From WHTK01 sp963711035 (GTDB lineage Bacteria; Chloroflexota; Dehalococcoidia; DSTF01; WHTK01): a stretch of 64,000 bases of DNA. The notes under the pieces were generated by a model. It did no database searches and was not told the origin of the DNA. It worked only from the letters and a program-made list of their open reading frames with translations. How positions within the stretch are numbered: the stretch's first letter is position 1; every line of letters begins with the position of its first letter. The DNA is taken from positions 124,001 through 188,000 of the forward strand of contig CAVQCN010000003.1 of NCBI GenBank assembly GCA_963711035.1, written 5' to 3'. The translations under genes were made by a program, and so were the position numbers. Below are positions 25,882-35,164 of this stretch, piece after piece.

Positions 25882-26720
25882 CCAGCGCGAAAGCTCTTCT
25901 GAAGCCCGCCCTCCAGAGAGCCATCAGTGTCGAGCGAACCCAAGCCTTCTCGCTGCGATTGACCGATGCTCGCAGCAAAGCGTCCTATCGGCTGCTGCCG
26001 GCAGGACGCCGCTATGCCGCGCGTCTTCGCGCCCTGCGAGACAGTCACCGCGGCCAGCGCTGCTCCATCATCGGCAACGGGCCGAGCTTGCGCTCCATGG
26101 ACCTGTCGCCCCTGCGCGATGAGTTCACGTTCGGTTTGAACCGCGTCTACCTGATGTTCGACAAGCTAGGCTTCGTGACGGACTTCCTGGTCTGCGTCAA
26201 TCCTTACGTCATCGAGCAGTCGGGTGCTGAGATCGCCACCCAGCCATCGATGAAGTTCGTCAGCTGGGCGACCCGTCGAGTAATGCCCAAGGACGCTGAA
26301 ATCACCTACGTTCGGTCGTCTATCCACCGGGCCTTCTCCACCGATGCAGTGTCAGGCGTGTGGGAGGGGGCCACGGTTACGTTCGTGGCGATGCAACTTG
26401 CCTACCTGATGGGGTTCCAGCAGGTGGTACTGATCGGCGTAGATCACTCTTTCGCAACCAAGGGAACGCCGCACCAGCTCGTACAGTCCGAGAGCGATGA
26501 CCCAAATCACTTCGACCCCTCCTACTTCGGCAAGGGCTACCGCTGGCAGCTGCCGGACCTCGACACCTCGGAAATCGCCTACCGAATGGCACGCCAAGCC
26601 TTCGAGGCCGATGGGCGCCAGATACTGGACGCAACGGTCGGTGGCAAGCTCGAGGTCTTTGACAAGACGGACTATGCGGCGCTGTTTCCTCCGGAGCGAG
26701 TCAAGGGCTTGGCGAGCTAA
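25878..26720 (+). CDS. DUF115 / MptE-like family protein, second copy
   Basis: The 280-residue protein is intact and has GQRCSIIGNGPSLRSMDL (residues about 57-74), FTFGLNRVYLMFDKLGFVTD, WEGATVTFVAMQLAYLMGF and VVLIGVDHSFATKG. It shares the ending DDPNHFDPSYFGKGYRWQ and QAFEADGRQILDATVGGKLE with the gene at 21297, so the two arose by duplication or repeated capture. A glycosyl- or phosphotransferase role in surface-glycan assembly is likely. Its ATG overlaps the preceding restored frame as ATGA and its stop overlaps the next start as TAATG. Confidence 0.83.
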   Translation: MTSAKALLKPALQRAISVERTQAFSLRLTDARSKASYRLLPAGRRYAARLRALRDSHRGQRCSIIGNGPSLRSMDLSPLRDEFTFGLNRVYLMFDKLGFVTDFLVCVNPYVIEQSGAEIATQPSMKFVSWATRRVMPKDAEITYVRSSIHRAFSTDAVSGVWEGATVTFVAMQLAYLMGFQQVVLIGVDHSFATKGTPHQLVQSESDDPNHFDPSYFGKGYRWQLPDLDTSEIAYRMARQAFEADGRQILDATVGGKLEVFDKTDYAALFPPERVKGLAS

Positions 26721-27604
26721 TGGGCAGCACAGAAAAGCCGCTCGTGTCCATCCTTACGCCTTCGTTCGACCAGGGACGGTTCATTCAGGATTGTATTGAC
26801 TCTGTGGCGGCCCAGACATACTCCCCCATCGAGCACATCGTCATGGATGGTGGCTCCACGGATGAGACACTGTCGATTCTCCAGCAAGCACCATCGCACG
26901 TCCGCTGGGTGAGCGAGCCGGATCGAGGCCAATCGCATGCCTTGAACAAAGCACTGGCATTGAGCCGCGGCGACATCATCGGCTGGGTGAACAGCGATGA
27001 CGCGTATGCAGATCGCCGAGCGGTGGAATGGGCGGTGGAGGGGCTCCAGGGCAACACGGCCGCTGTTTTCGGTCATGCCTTGCTCATCAATGAGTACGAC
27101 GAAGTGCTGCAGGTTCTGGCCTCGTTCCCATTTTGGAAGCGTCTGCTTGAAGCATCTCACTACGTATGCCAGCCGACCTTCTTCTTTTCCCGGCAGGTCG
27201 TCGGCGCCGGTTTGTTTGTGCGCGAAGACCTGAACTACGTCATGGATCGTGACTTGCTCCTCCGTTTGGCAGGACGAGGCCGCATTCGGCATCTCGGAAG
27301 GGTGATTGCGGCCGATCGACATCAGAGCAACCGCAAAGTCCTGTCGCCTCAATACCTGCAGGAGGCTGCATCTTACGACCGCGAACGGGGTATTCGACCT
27401 ACGAATGTTCACAAGTTGGCATCACTGGTCACGCGATATGCGATGCGGATGTACGGAATATTGCCCACCATCACGATGGAGCAGAGGCTGCAGCCGGCTT
27501 TTGCACTGCTGATCCCGCCATTGAGTACCAGACTGCTCCGTCAAAGCCTGATCAGACGGTCATCGATGCCATTGAGGTCTCTCGCGGAGGTCCGGCAACC
27601 ATGA
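26720..27604 (+). CDS. GT2 glycosyltransferase
   Basis: The 294-residue protein has the GT2 pattern: LVSILTPSFDQGRFIQDCID, EHIVMDGGSTDETLSILQQ, SEPDRGQSHALNKALALSRG and the metal site GWVNSDDAYADR. The C-terminal part has CQPTFFFSRQVV and a MDRDLLLRLAGRG acceptor segment. It overlaps both neighbours by one to four bases, so it is translated with them. Confidence 0.92.
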   Translation: MGSTEKPLVSILTPSFDQGRFIQDCIDSVAAQTYSPIEHIVMDGGSTDETLSILQQAPSHVRWVSEPDRGQSHALNKALALSRGDIIGWVNSDDAYADRRAVEWAVEGLQGNTAAVFGHALLINEYDEVLQVLASFPFWKRLLEASHYVCQPTFFFSRQVVGAGLFVREDLNYVMDRDLLLRLAGRGRIRHLGRVIAADRHQSNRKVLSPQYLQEAASYDRERGIRPTNVHKLASLVTRYAMRMYGILPTITMEQRLQPAFALLIPPLSTRLLRQSLIRRSSMPLRSLAEVRQP

Positions 27605-28932
27605 CCGCACAGGCCACGCTTTCGAGCCGGGTGGGGCATGACCGTTCGTGGTCCACACTGGTGGCCGGGCTCCCAACTACATTGGCCACGCGGATCGTTC
27701 TCGGTCTCGTGGTTGCGTCCCTCTTCCTGGAGAAGAACGAGCTCGTGGGCTACAACAATGGCAGCTTGCCTTTACCTGACTTCTTCTTCATTGCCGCGAT
27801 CGCGGTGTTGGCAGCCAAGCTGCTGATGGACACGGGTGCCCGTATCTCACAACCTCAGCCCTTGACTACTCTGGACGGTGCTCTCGTCCTCTTCGTTTGT
27901 TTGCTCGGCGTGGTGTCCGTCTATCCTGCAATAGCTCTAGGTTTCACAGGTCAGACGTTTAAGACCTTTGTGCACCTCCTGTTCTTGCTATGCGGCTCGT
28001 TATTGATAGGCCGCTCTCTCAACCGAGAGATGCTGCATTACGTGTTAATGGCCTATTTCGTAGGCGCCGTCATTGTCTCGGCGGTAGGTATCCTGCAAGC
28101 CGTCGATCAGAATTTCGTTTCGTTTGGTCTAACCGACACGTTAGGGCTGAGGTACCGAGACTCAGGCTCCTTTGTCAGACCCATATCGGTCTTCAGCGAG
28201 CCTGCGTATCTTGGCTACGCAGGACTTGCAGGGATCCTTGTTGGTATCTGGAGGCTTCACGCCGGGCGTGCCAAGAGTGTCATTCTCGGCATGGGAATTT
28301 GTAGTGTGTCCTTGCTCTTGGCTGGCGCAATCGGCCCAGTAGTCATCGGCGTGGCAATCTTTGCAGTGCTCTCTCTCGCACGTCGCTCGATCAAGATCAA
28401 TCCGCTGGCCTTGATAGGCGCAGGGCTCGTTGTTTTGGTGCTTATCTTCAGCCCGGCTGGTCGCGTGCTCCTGGACAGGGCAGACAGCATTCTCTACGGG
28501 AGAGATCCCTCTCTCGATGCTCGCAGTTCCTTGAATCAGGGCTCCATATCAATCTGGAAGCTGGCGCCGATCACTGGAGTTGGCCTGGGTAACAGCCGCT
28601 TTTACCTGTATCAATTCGTTCGGATTCCCGGTATAGATGAGCGGTCGAATTTTCCCGCTGCTAACGCTTATCTGGCGTTACTTGGTGAAACGGGGCCAAT
28701 CGGAGTCTTGGGCCTGACGCTTGTTCTGCTATTGATGCTGCGTGGCCAGGGCCCGCTGTCATCGTTGTCTTCCGATGAGAATCTCGTTCGTACGCTGGTT
28801 CTCATGACGGCTCTGCAATTCTTCATTATCGGTACATTCCTGTTACCCCCTTTCTGGTTCTGGTCTGGCCTACGTATCGGCCAACTGCACAACTCCGACG
28901 GTGCTGTGGAGGCGGTGGAGAATGGCTCGTAG
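27601..28932 (+). CDS. O-antigen polymerase/ligase-like membrane protein (Wzy/WaaL type)
   Basis: The 443-residue protein is polytopic with about ten to twelve hydrophobic segments. A long loop before the last helices holds DARSSLNQGSISIWKLAPIT, GVGLGNSRFY and NAYLALLGETGPIG; these glycine-rich, LGETG-like segments are typical of the Wzy_C (O-antigen ligase) family. It could polymerise repeat units or attach glycan to an acceptor. Its presence beside a Wzm/Wzt exporter is notable, since polymerase-dependent and ABC-dependent export usually do not coincide. ATGA overlap with the upstream gene. Confidence 0.85.
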   Translation: MTAQATLSSRVGHDRSWSTLVAGLPTTLATRIVLGLVVASLFLEKNELVGYNNGSLPLPDFFFIAAIAVLAAKLLMDTGARISQPQPLTTLDGALVLFVCLLGVVSVYPAIALGFTGQTFKTFVHLLFLLCGSLLIGRSLNREMLHYVLMAYFVGAVIVSAVGILQAVDQNFVSFGLTDTLGLRYRDSGSFVRPISVFSEPAYLGYAGLAGILVGIWRLHAGRAKSVILGMGICSVSLLLAGAIGPVVIGVAIFAVLSLARRSIKINPLALIGAGLVVLVLIFSPAGRVLLDRADSILYGRDPSLDARSSLNQGSISIWKLAPITGVGLGNSRFYLYQFVRIPGIDERSNFPAANAYLALLGETGPIGVLGLTLVLLLMLRGQGPLSSLSSDENLVRTLVLMTALQFFIIGTFLLPPFWFWSGLRIGQLHNSDGAVEAVENGS

Positions 28933-30136
28933 AGTCCTCTTTCTGACTCATCGACCACCCTATCCGCCATCCTCAGGCGATGCAGTACGGAACTGGAACC
29001 TGATGCAGCAGTTGGCAGCAAGGGGATGGCAAGTATCGCTGTTTACACTCGCATCCGGTGAGAGCCTTTCGGAGCATCAGGAAGCCCTGAGTCGAGTGTG
29101 CGAGCACTATATATCGGCTCCCGTCAGCATCAGCCGACCTGAGCGTCTCGGCCGACTGCTTCGGGCGAGCATCTTGAGGCAACCTTTTCAGCTTGATTAT
29201 TTCTGGGACGAGTCTGCGGCGCGTTTGCTTCACGATGAACTGAATGAGCGCGAATATGACGTTCTCATGATGGAGATTCTCTACATGTTGAGATACGTCC
29301 CGGAGGAATGGCTTTATCGCTCCGTGCTTGATACTCACAACGCGGAGTTTCTGCGTCTGAGGAGCATGGCGAAGGCCGCCGGCTTTTCTGCACGAGGAAT
29401 CGCTGCTCGTCTTGCCATAGGACCTTCGAGACGGCTTGAGGCTTGGGCGGCTACTCACGTGGCTCAAGTCCTGGCTGTCAGCGGGGAAGAGCAGAGCTAC
29501 TTCGAGACTCTGGCGCCAGGCAAGGTTTCCCTTATACCGAACGGAACGGTGATAGGCGAGGAGCACTCGAGCCAGGCCAGTTCTACTGACGTCCTTTTCG
29601 TAAGTAGCCTCGACTACAGCGCCAATGCTAAGGGCGCCGAGTTTCTCATCGAGTCGGTTCTGCCCAAGCTACGAAATCCTGCCGCCCGGCTGACCATCAT
29701 CGGCCGAAATCCGCCCGCCAGGCTGGTGAAGTTAGCAGCGTCTGCCCCGCTCCCCGTTGAGATACTGGGCTACGTTGATGATCTCGCGCCGTATTATCGC
29801 AAGGCACGAGTGGTGGTGGCACCGATCCTTTTCGGCGGCGGAACGCGTCTCAAGATCCTGGAGTCGATGGCTCAAGGAACGCCTGTAGTGTCGACCAGCG
29901 TTGGATGTGAAGGTACCGGCGTAATTGATGGTGAGCATCTCCTGATTGCTGATGACCCGGCCGGGATGGCGGCATCAATAGACAGGCTGCTGGTCGATGA
30001 TGTGTTGTGCGAGCGGCTATGTCTGGCCGGAAGGAATTTCGTGCAAGAGCGGTACGATTGGCGCAATATCGGCGGGAAGTTGGACGACGTGCTTACCGGT
30101 CTTCTTCGGGACCAGCCGCTCTCGCGAGCTGGTTGA
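28922..30136 (+). CDS. GT4 glycosyltransferase
   Basis: The 404-residue protein starts at ATG 28922, overlapping the previous gene by 11 bases, with RRVLFLTHRPPYPPSSGDAV. The C-terminal half has VLFVSSLDYSANAKGAEFL, LTIIGRNPPARLVKLAAS and APILFGGGTRLKILESMAQGT (GT4 donor-binding Glu region). The layout resembles the XrtA/PEP-CTERM-system sugar transferases of the TIGR03087 type. It probably adds a late sugar to the polymer. Confidence 0.9.
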   Translation: MARRVLFLTHRPPYPPSSGDAVRNWNLMQQLAARGWQVSLFTLASGESLSEHQEALSRVCEHYISAPVSISRPERLGRLLRASILRQPFQLDYFWDESAARLLHDELNEREYDVLMMEILYMLRYVPEEWLYRSVLDTHNAEFLRLRSMAKAAGFSARGIAARLAIGPSRRLEAWAATHVAQVLAVSGEEQSYFETLAPGKVSLIPNGTVIGEEHSSQASSTDVLFVSSLDYSANAKGAEFLIESVLPKLRNPAARLTIIGRNPPARLVKLAASAPLPVEILGYVDDLAPYYRKARVVVAPILFGGGTRLKILESMAQGTPVVSTSVGCEGTGVIDGEHLLIADDPAGMAASIDRLLVDDVLCERLCLAGRNFVQERYDWRNIGGKLDDVLTGLLRDQPLSRAG

Positions 30137-30177
30137 AGTTCACGCGAAGCAAGGTCTCGGACGAAAGCTCACTGGTC

Positions 30178-30756
30178 GTGAAAGTAAATTTGGCCCTGAC
30201 TAATAGCCGCGGCTATGAGCCGGGTCGGCCCTTTCTTACTCGAGCCACTTGGTTACTGGTGGAAGCTGCCATCATGTTGAATCCTGCGGTGACGTCGTAC
30301 GGACTGAAGACGCGGCTGTTGCGCCTCTTCGGTGCGCGCATCGGTCGAAACGTAATCATCAAGCCGAACGTCCACATCAAGTATCCCTGGCATCTCAGAG
30401 TCGGCGACAACTGTTGGATAGGCGAACGCTCCTGGATCGACAACTTTGTAAAGGTGTCGCTTGGCGATAACGTCTGTATCTCCCAAGGGGCGTATCTGTG
30501 TACTGGTAACCATGACTGGTCGGACCCTGGCATGGGCCTAGTCCTGAAGCCGCTCGTCGTTGAGGACGGCGCTTGGATAGCTGCCTTCGCCAGAATTGCC
30601 CCGGGCCTAGTCATTGGCGAGCAGGCCATCATAACCATGGGCGCCGTGCTGTACAAAGACGCGGAGCCCTCCGGCATCTACTCGGGCAATCCCGCGACCA
30701 AGGTCGGCGAACGCAAAGTTCGAGACCTACCTGGTCCGGCCGCTGGTCGCAATTGA
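30178..30756 (+). CDS. WcaF-like hexapeptide acetyltransferase
   Basis: From GTG 30178 the product has 192 residues; TTG 30133, which overlaps the previous stop, is an alternative. The left-handed beta-helix part has RLFGARIGRNVIIKPNVHIK, YPWHLRVGDNCWIGERSWID and YLCTGNHDWSDPGMG, then IAPGLVIGEQAIITMGAVLY, closely matching colanic acid acetyltransferase WcaF. The His in TGNHDW fits the catalytic histidine of this family. It probably O-acetylates a sugar of the polymer and closes the plus-strand operon, 25 bases from the convergent kinase gene. Confidence 0.88.
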   Translation: MKVNLALTNSRGYEPGRPFLTRATWLLVEAAIMLNPAVTSYGLKTRLLRLFGARIGRNVIIKPNVHIKYPWHLRVGDNCWIGERSWIDNFVKVSLGDNVCISQGAYLCTGNHDWSDPGMGLVLKPLVVEDGAWIAAFARIAPGLVIGEQAIITMGAVLYKDAEPSGIYSGNPATKVGERKVRDLPGPAAGRN

Positions 30757-30781
30757 CTCAGAGAAAACCTGACGAGGTTCG

Positions 30782-32176
30782 CTACGCCGCCCGGCGTGTC
30801 GGGGGTGACGGCGTGCGCTGCGTCTCGCCGGTGGCCGACTCGAAGCGCTCGTAACCGTAGCTGTAGTAGCCGTAGCCGTAATAGCCCTTGCCCCGTGGCC
30901 GCACCTTGTTGATCACGAGACCGACGAGGCGCGCCTGGGTCGGCTCAAGATCGCGGATGACCCGCTGCAGAGCCGGCTTGCGCGTGGCGCCGGCCTGCGC
31001 GACGAGGATCGTACCGTCGGTGCGGCCGGCCAGAATGGTGGCGTCCGTGACGGCCAGGACCGGTGGGCTGTCGAAGATTACATAGTCGGCGCGCTCGCTG
31101 AGGCGCTTCATGATGTGCTCCATGTTGGACGACATCAGCAGGTCGGCCGGGTTCGGCGGCAGCGGCCCCGATGGCAACACCTGCAGGTTCTTGATGCCGG
31201 GATCGATGAGGGCAGCGGACGGGTCTTCGACGTCGCTGAGCAGCAGGCCGGTCAAACCGAACGAGTTCGGCACCTGGAAGATCTCGTGCAGCGTCGAGCG
31301 GCGCAGGTCCGTATCGACGATGATCACTCGTTCGCCCGCCTGCGCCATGACGACTGCGAGGCCGGCTGCCGTGGTCGACTTGCCCTCGCCCGGGCTGGAA
31401 GAGGTCACGACCAGCGTTTTCAGCTTGGTGCCGACGCCGGCGAAGTGCACGTTGGTGCGTAGTTGCAGATATGCCTCCGAGGTCTCGTTGGCGAGCGGCG
31501 CCGGGCGGCCCAGCCGCTTCTCTGGCTTCAGCCTGCGCACTACGCCCAGCGTCGTGACGCCCAGCTCCGCCTCCGTGTCGTCCGTCGGTTTGACGGCATC
31601 GTCCAGGTATTCGAGGACGAAGACGAGACAGCCCACGACGAGCAAGCCCATCATCGCAGCCAGGGCCGTGTTGAGCTTGATGTTGGGCTTGGACGGCGAA
31701 GTCGGCACGCGCGCGTCTTCCGCCACCGATACCGTACCTGGCCGTCCTAGGGAGTTGGCGTTGTCGTCGATGAACGCGGTGGCCGTCGTGTTGGCGATGT
31801 CGGCCGCCAGCTTCGGGCTGGGGTCTTCGACCGTGATGCGCAGCAGCTGTGTGTTGCTGATGGTAGAGACGCTGATCTTGCTCGAGATCTGGTCAGTCGT
31901 CAAAGGCAGGTCGAGGCGTGTACGTACGTCGGAGAAAATCTGGTCGCGTTTGATCAGTTGGGCGTAGGTGTTCGTAAGGCGCTCCGACGTGAGGATGTCG
32001 TTGTACTGCACCGTGCCGGGCACCTGCGTCTGGTTGATGAGCAACGTAGCCGACGTGGAATAGACAGGCGTGAGCTGCTTGCTGACGGCGAAGGCGGCAA
32101 GTCCTGCGAGAACGGGGCCCATGACCAGTAGCCACCAGCGGCGGCGAATGATCTGGAGATAAGCTCGCATGTCCAT
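30782..32176 (-). CDS. Polysaccharide chain-length/tyrosine autokinase (Wzz-CpsD fusion, BY-kinase)
   Basis: The ATG at 32176 has an AAGGAGAG ribosome-binding site 9 bases upstream. The 464-residue protein has a Wzz domain with helices at about residues 14-32 and 168-188, then a cytoplasmic kinase with Walker A SSPGEGKST (260-268), Walker A' VIIVDTDLRRST (284-295) and Walker B YVIFDSPPVLAVTD. The C-terminus is a tyrosine cluster (GYYGYGYYSYGYERF), the autophosphorylation tail typical of BY-kinases. Such proteins control polymer length and export. It is transcribed against the glycan operon and divergently from the DUF4012 gene. Confidence 0.93.
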   Translation of the reverse strand: MDMRAYLQIIRRRWWLLVMGPVLAGLAAFAVSKQLTPVYSTSATLLINQTQVPGTVQYNDILTSERLTNTYAQLIKRDQIFSDVRTRLDLPLTTDQISSKISVSTISNTQLLRITVEDPSPKLAADIANTTATAFIDDNANSLGRPGTVSVAEDARVPTSPSKPNIKLNTALAAMMGLLVVGCLVFVLEYLDDAVKPTDDTEAELGVTTLGVVRRLKPEKRLGRPAPLANETSEAYLQLRTNVHFAGVGTKLKTLVVTSSSPGEGKSTTAAGLAVVMAQAGERVIIVDTDLRRSTLHEIFQVPNSFGLTGLLLSDVEDPSAALIDPGIKNLQVLPSGPLPPNPADLLMSSNMEHIMKRLSERADYVIFDSPPVLAVTDATILAGRTDGTILVAQAGATRKPALQRVIRDLEPTQARLVGLVINKVRPRGKGYYGYGYYSYGYERFESATGETQRTPSPPTRRAA

Positions 32177-32405
32177 TGCGATTGCTCTCCTTGCTAGCCG
32201 CTCGCCACTGCCAACCAAGGCCCGCGGCGTGTGGCCACTTCCTAGGTGAAGTATCGACACCGATTGGCGGGAGCTTTATCGGGTGGCCCTCGCAAAGACA
32301 TCGCGATTAACGGCCGAAAATTCACTATGCCCTGTAGCCATCCACTGCCCTCGAGAATCTCGCGCCCGAAACGCTCGTCGGCTAGCGGCGTTTCCTAAAG
32401 TGCAT

Positions 32406-34334
32406 ATGCTCGCAAAGTACAAGAGGCCCCTCGCTGTTTTCGCGGTCTTGCTGGCGCTGTTTGGCGCCTACGAGCTCTACACCACGTACGTCTTCTATCG
32501 CGACCTCAACGACGGCCGGCAGCTTCTCAGCGGCCTCGAAAACCGGGTCGATCTCGAAGACCTCAACATGTCGCAGGCAGAGGCGATGTCGACCCGTGAG
32601 GACTTTCGCGACGCCCAGGTCAAGCTGAGCGCTGCCCAGCGTCACATGGACACCGACCCGATGCTCAACGCCGCCAAGCTGGTGCCGGTTCTCGGCAAGC
32701 AGGTGAAAGGCCTCGACGTGCTGGTCGACCTCGGCGCCGAGTCGTCACGCGTCGGCTACGACGCTACGGACGTCCTGCTGGCCTATGCCAACTACCAGGG
32801 TCAGGATGGCGAAACCGCAATCCAATCCGGTCTCGACTTCCTCGAAAGCCAGGCTCCGGCGATGCAGAAGGTTGACCAGGGGCTGCAGGGCCTGCTGCAG
32901 CGTCGTGCCGACCTGCCGAGCGGGCTGATGGGTCCCTTGCAGGACGCCACCGTGTCGTTCGACAACGCGACGGGCAAGCTGCAGAAGCTCGTCAACGGCT
33001 ACAACGAGGCCTACGCCACGCTGCCCACGCTGCTCGGCGCCGATGGCCCGCACACCTACCTCGTGCTGCCTCAGAACGACGCGGAGCTCATGCCGTCCGG
33101 TGGCCTCATGTCCAGCTACGGCATCGCGACCTTTGACCACGCTCAGCTTGGCGACATCACCTTCGAGTACTTCGGCACGTTGTTCGACCGCTGGCAGCAG
33201 CAGTCAGGCGGTGAATACGTCGCGCCGCCGGCGCCGCTCAAGAACTACCTGCTGCGCAACACGTCCTGGGGCCTGGGCGAAGCGGGTTGGTACCCGGACT
33301 TCCCGACCACGGCCGGTTACGCCAGCATGTTCGTCGAGAAGGGCGGCGCTCCGACCACTGATGGCGTCATCGCCCTCGACCAGCAGTTTGTGCAGGGGCT
33401 GCTCGACCTCGTGGGTCCCGTCGACGTCCCCGAGTACGGCGTGACGATCGACTCCAGCAACCTGATCGAGAAGACGTTGGAGCTGACCCGCGACGACCAG
33501 TACGAACCGAACGTGCCGAAGAAGGCGTTCCTTTCCTATCTGGCCCACGCGCTGCTGAACAAGGTCTTCGCCACTCCCAAGGACGACTGGGTCGCCATGC
33601 TCAAGCTGTTCGGCCAGGAGGCGCGCGAGCGTCACCTGCAGCTTTACTTCAACGACCCGAAGCTGGAGGCGCTGATCAGCGAGTACGGCTTCGACGGCTC
33701 GATGGTGAAGACGGACGGCGACTACGTCATGCTGGCCGACGCCAGCGTCAACAGCACGAAGCTCAACATCGTGCTGCAGAACAAGGCCTCTATCGACGTG
33801 CAGCTCAACCCGGACGGCACCGCAGACACGACGGTGACGTACACCATCGACAACCCCTACGACCAGTGGAAGATCGGCCGCGACCCGCACCTCATGGCCG
33901 CGCTGATGCTGGACGGCGTCTACGGCAGCTATACCCGCGTTTACGCGCCGACGGGCTCCCGTCTCATCGACGTGAAGCTGGATGGCCAGTCGGTCGGCGC
34001 GGAGCAGGTCGACGAGGAGGTCGGCAAACAGGCCTTCGGGCGCTTCTTCCCGGTGCTGCCCGGCCAGACGCGCACCCTGGCCGTCACCTACCGCACCCCG
34101 GTCGTCGTCAAGGACGACAGCAGCGGCTCCGTCTACGACCTCTACGTGCAGAAAGAGGCCGGCATGCGTCCCATTCCTCTCACGCTGACCGTGCGTTTGC
34201 CCAACGGCGGGCGGTTCCAGTCCGCGGCCCTGGACGGCGTGCAGACGGACTCCCTCGACGGCATCACGACCAACCTCGACACCGACCACACGCTGCAGGT
34301 GCGCTTTGTCGGTCCCGGCAACGGGGCAGGATAG
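32406..34334 (+). CDS. DUF4012 domain-containing membrane-anchored protein
   Basis: From ATG 32406 the product has 642 residues, with an N-terminal membrane anchor (residues 8-26) and a helical, Gln/Lys-rich stretch to about residue 215. The DUF4012 region starts with TYLVLPQNDAELMPSGGLMS (the LLQNNAELRPTGGF-type motif of this family) and includes a long extracytoplasmic beta-rich part. DUF4012 proteins often lie beside polysaccharide and BY-kinase genes in Chloroflexota and Actinobacteria, resembling LytR-CpsA-Psr-related assembly factors only by context. Function is unknown. No clear ribosome-binding site is seen at 32406. Confidence 0.85.
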   Translation: MLAKYKRPLAVFAVLLALFGAYELYTTYVFYRDLNDGRQLLSGLENRVDLEDLNMSQAEAMSTREDFRDAQVKLSAAQRHMDTDPMLNAAKLVPVLGKQVKGLDVLVDLGAESSRVGYDATDVLLAYANYQGQDGETAIQSGLDFLESQAPAMQKVDQGLQGLLQRRADLPSGLMGPLQDATVSFDNATGKLQKLVNGYNEAYATLPTLLGADGPHTYLVLPQNDAELMPSGGLMSSYGIATFDHAQLGDITFEYFGTLFDRWQQQSGGEYVAPPAPLKNYLLRNTSWGLGEAGWYPDFPTTAGYASMFVEKGGAPTTDGVIALDQQFVQGLLDLVGPVDVPEYGVTIDSSNLIEKTLELTRDDQYEPNVPKKAFLSYLAHALLNKVFATPKDDWVAMLKLFGQEARERHLQLYFNDPKLEALISEYGFDGSMVKTDGDYVMLADASVNSTKLNIVLQNKASIDVQLNPDGTADTTVTYTIDNPYDQWKIGRDPHLMAALMLDGVYGSYTRVYAPTGSRLIDVKLDGQSVGAEQVDEEVGKQAFGRFFPVLPGQTRTLAVTYRTPVVVKDDSSGSVYDLYVQKEAGMRPIPLTLTVRLPNGGRFQSAALDGVQTDSLDGITTNLDTDHTLQVRFVGPGNGAG

Positions 34335-34357
34335 CCAGCCGCGTACGCTGCCATCGA

Positions 34358-35047
34358 TCAGGGATACGCAGGCCCGCGCAGGATGAGCTGGACGTTGTTT
34401 CCATAGGCCGCGCTCACATTCGTCGTGAGAAAAACGCTTGGCGGCCCGATACAAACGTAGTCGACATAAGTGACACTGCCGTCGTCCTCGACACCGAGCA
34501 GGACGCCCTCGGCACCTTCGTTGGTCTGCTGGTTTGCGACCTGAAGGAGCACGCCGTATTCAGGCTGAGGATAGTAAGGTAACCCCCAGATGGGCGCCGT
34601 GAGGTTGAGTTGGACGACGCCGTACAGCTGAGGCTGGCGCGTCAGCAGGCTATCGGCGACAGGTGCCAGGTCGGTCCGCCATTCGGCTTCGCAACTGCTG
34701 ACCGGGAATGCTTTCACGAGTGTGCCCTCCGATGGCTTCCCTGGCTGATTGAGGCATGTCGGCGGCCCACCCATGCCGAGAAAATTCGTGCAGGCTGTCT
34801 CCGTGAAACGAAACAGCGAGGTCAGCCCCGCCTCGTCGCCGGAGAGGACCGCGCGGATGACGTTGTCGATGGACGCGATGCCGGTCTCCGTGCCGGTGGG
34901 AACTGAGGCGGTCGGCGTCGGGCTGGGCGCTGCGATCGTGGCGGATGGCAGGGCTGTGAAGGACGGCGACGGTTGCGAGGAGCCGTCGCAAGCGGCCACC
35001 AGGGCAACAAGGACGGCGAAGCAGGTCATCGCGAAGAAGCCTCGCAT
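34358..35047 (-). CDS. Putative lipoprotein of unknown function
   Basis: From ATG 35047 the product has 229 residues. It begins with a signal peptide and lipobox (FAVLVALVAACDG), then a Ser/Pro/Thr spacer to about residue 57, then a globular part with five cysteines in CTNFLGMGGPPTC, SSCEAEW and DYVCIG. No family was recognised. The frame is open further upstream (to 35239), but that part lacks a signal. The gene converges on the DUF4012 gene. Confidence 0.75.
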   Translation of the reverse strand: MRGFFAMTCFAVLVALVAACDGSSQPSPSFTALPSATIAAPSPTPTASVPTGTETGIASIDNVIRAVLSGDEAGLTSLFRFTETACTNFLGMGGPPTCLNQPGKPSEGTLVKAFPVSSCEAEWRTDLAPVADSLLTRQPQLYGVVQLNLTAPIWGLPYYPQPEYGVLLQVANQQTNEGAEGVLLGVEDDGSVTYVDYVCIGPPSVFLTTNVSAAYGNNVQLILRGPAYP

Positions 35048-35164
35048 CGTGACATCCACTTTAGTCGACATCCGTGCCTGGATGTGCGAGCTTGGCATAA
35101 TGGGGGAAGACCCGCGCCTGACCGCGGAACGCTTGCCCAGGCAAGACGGGTTGCGGAGGGAGCC

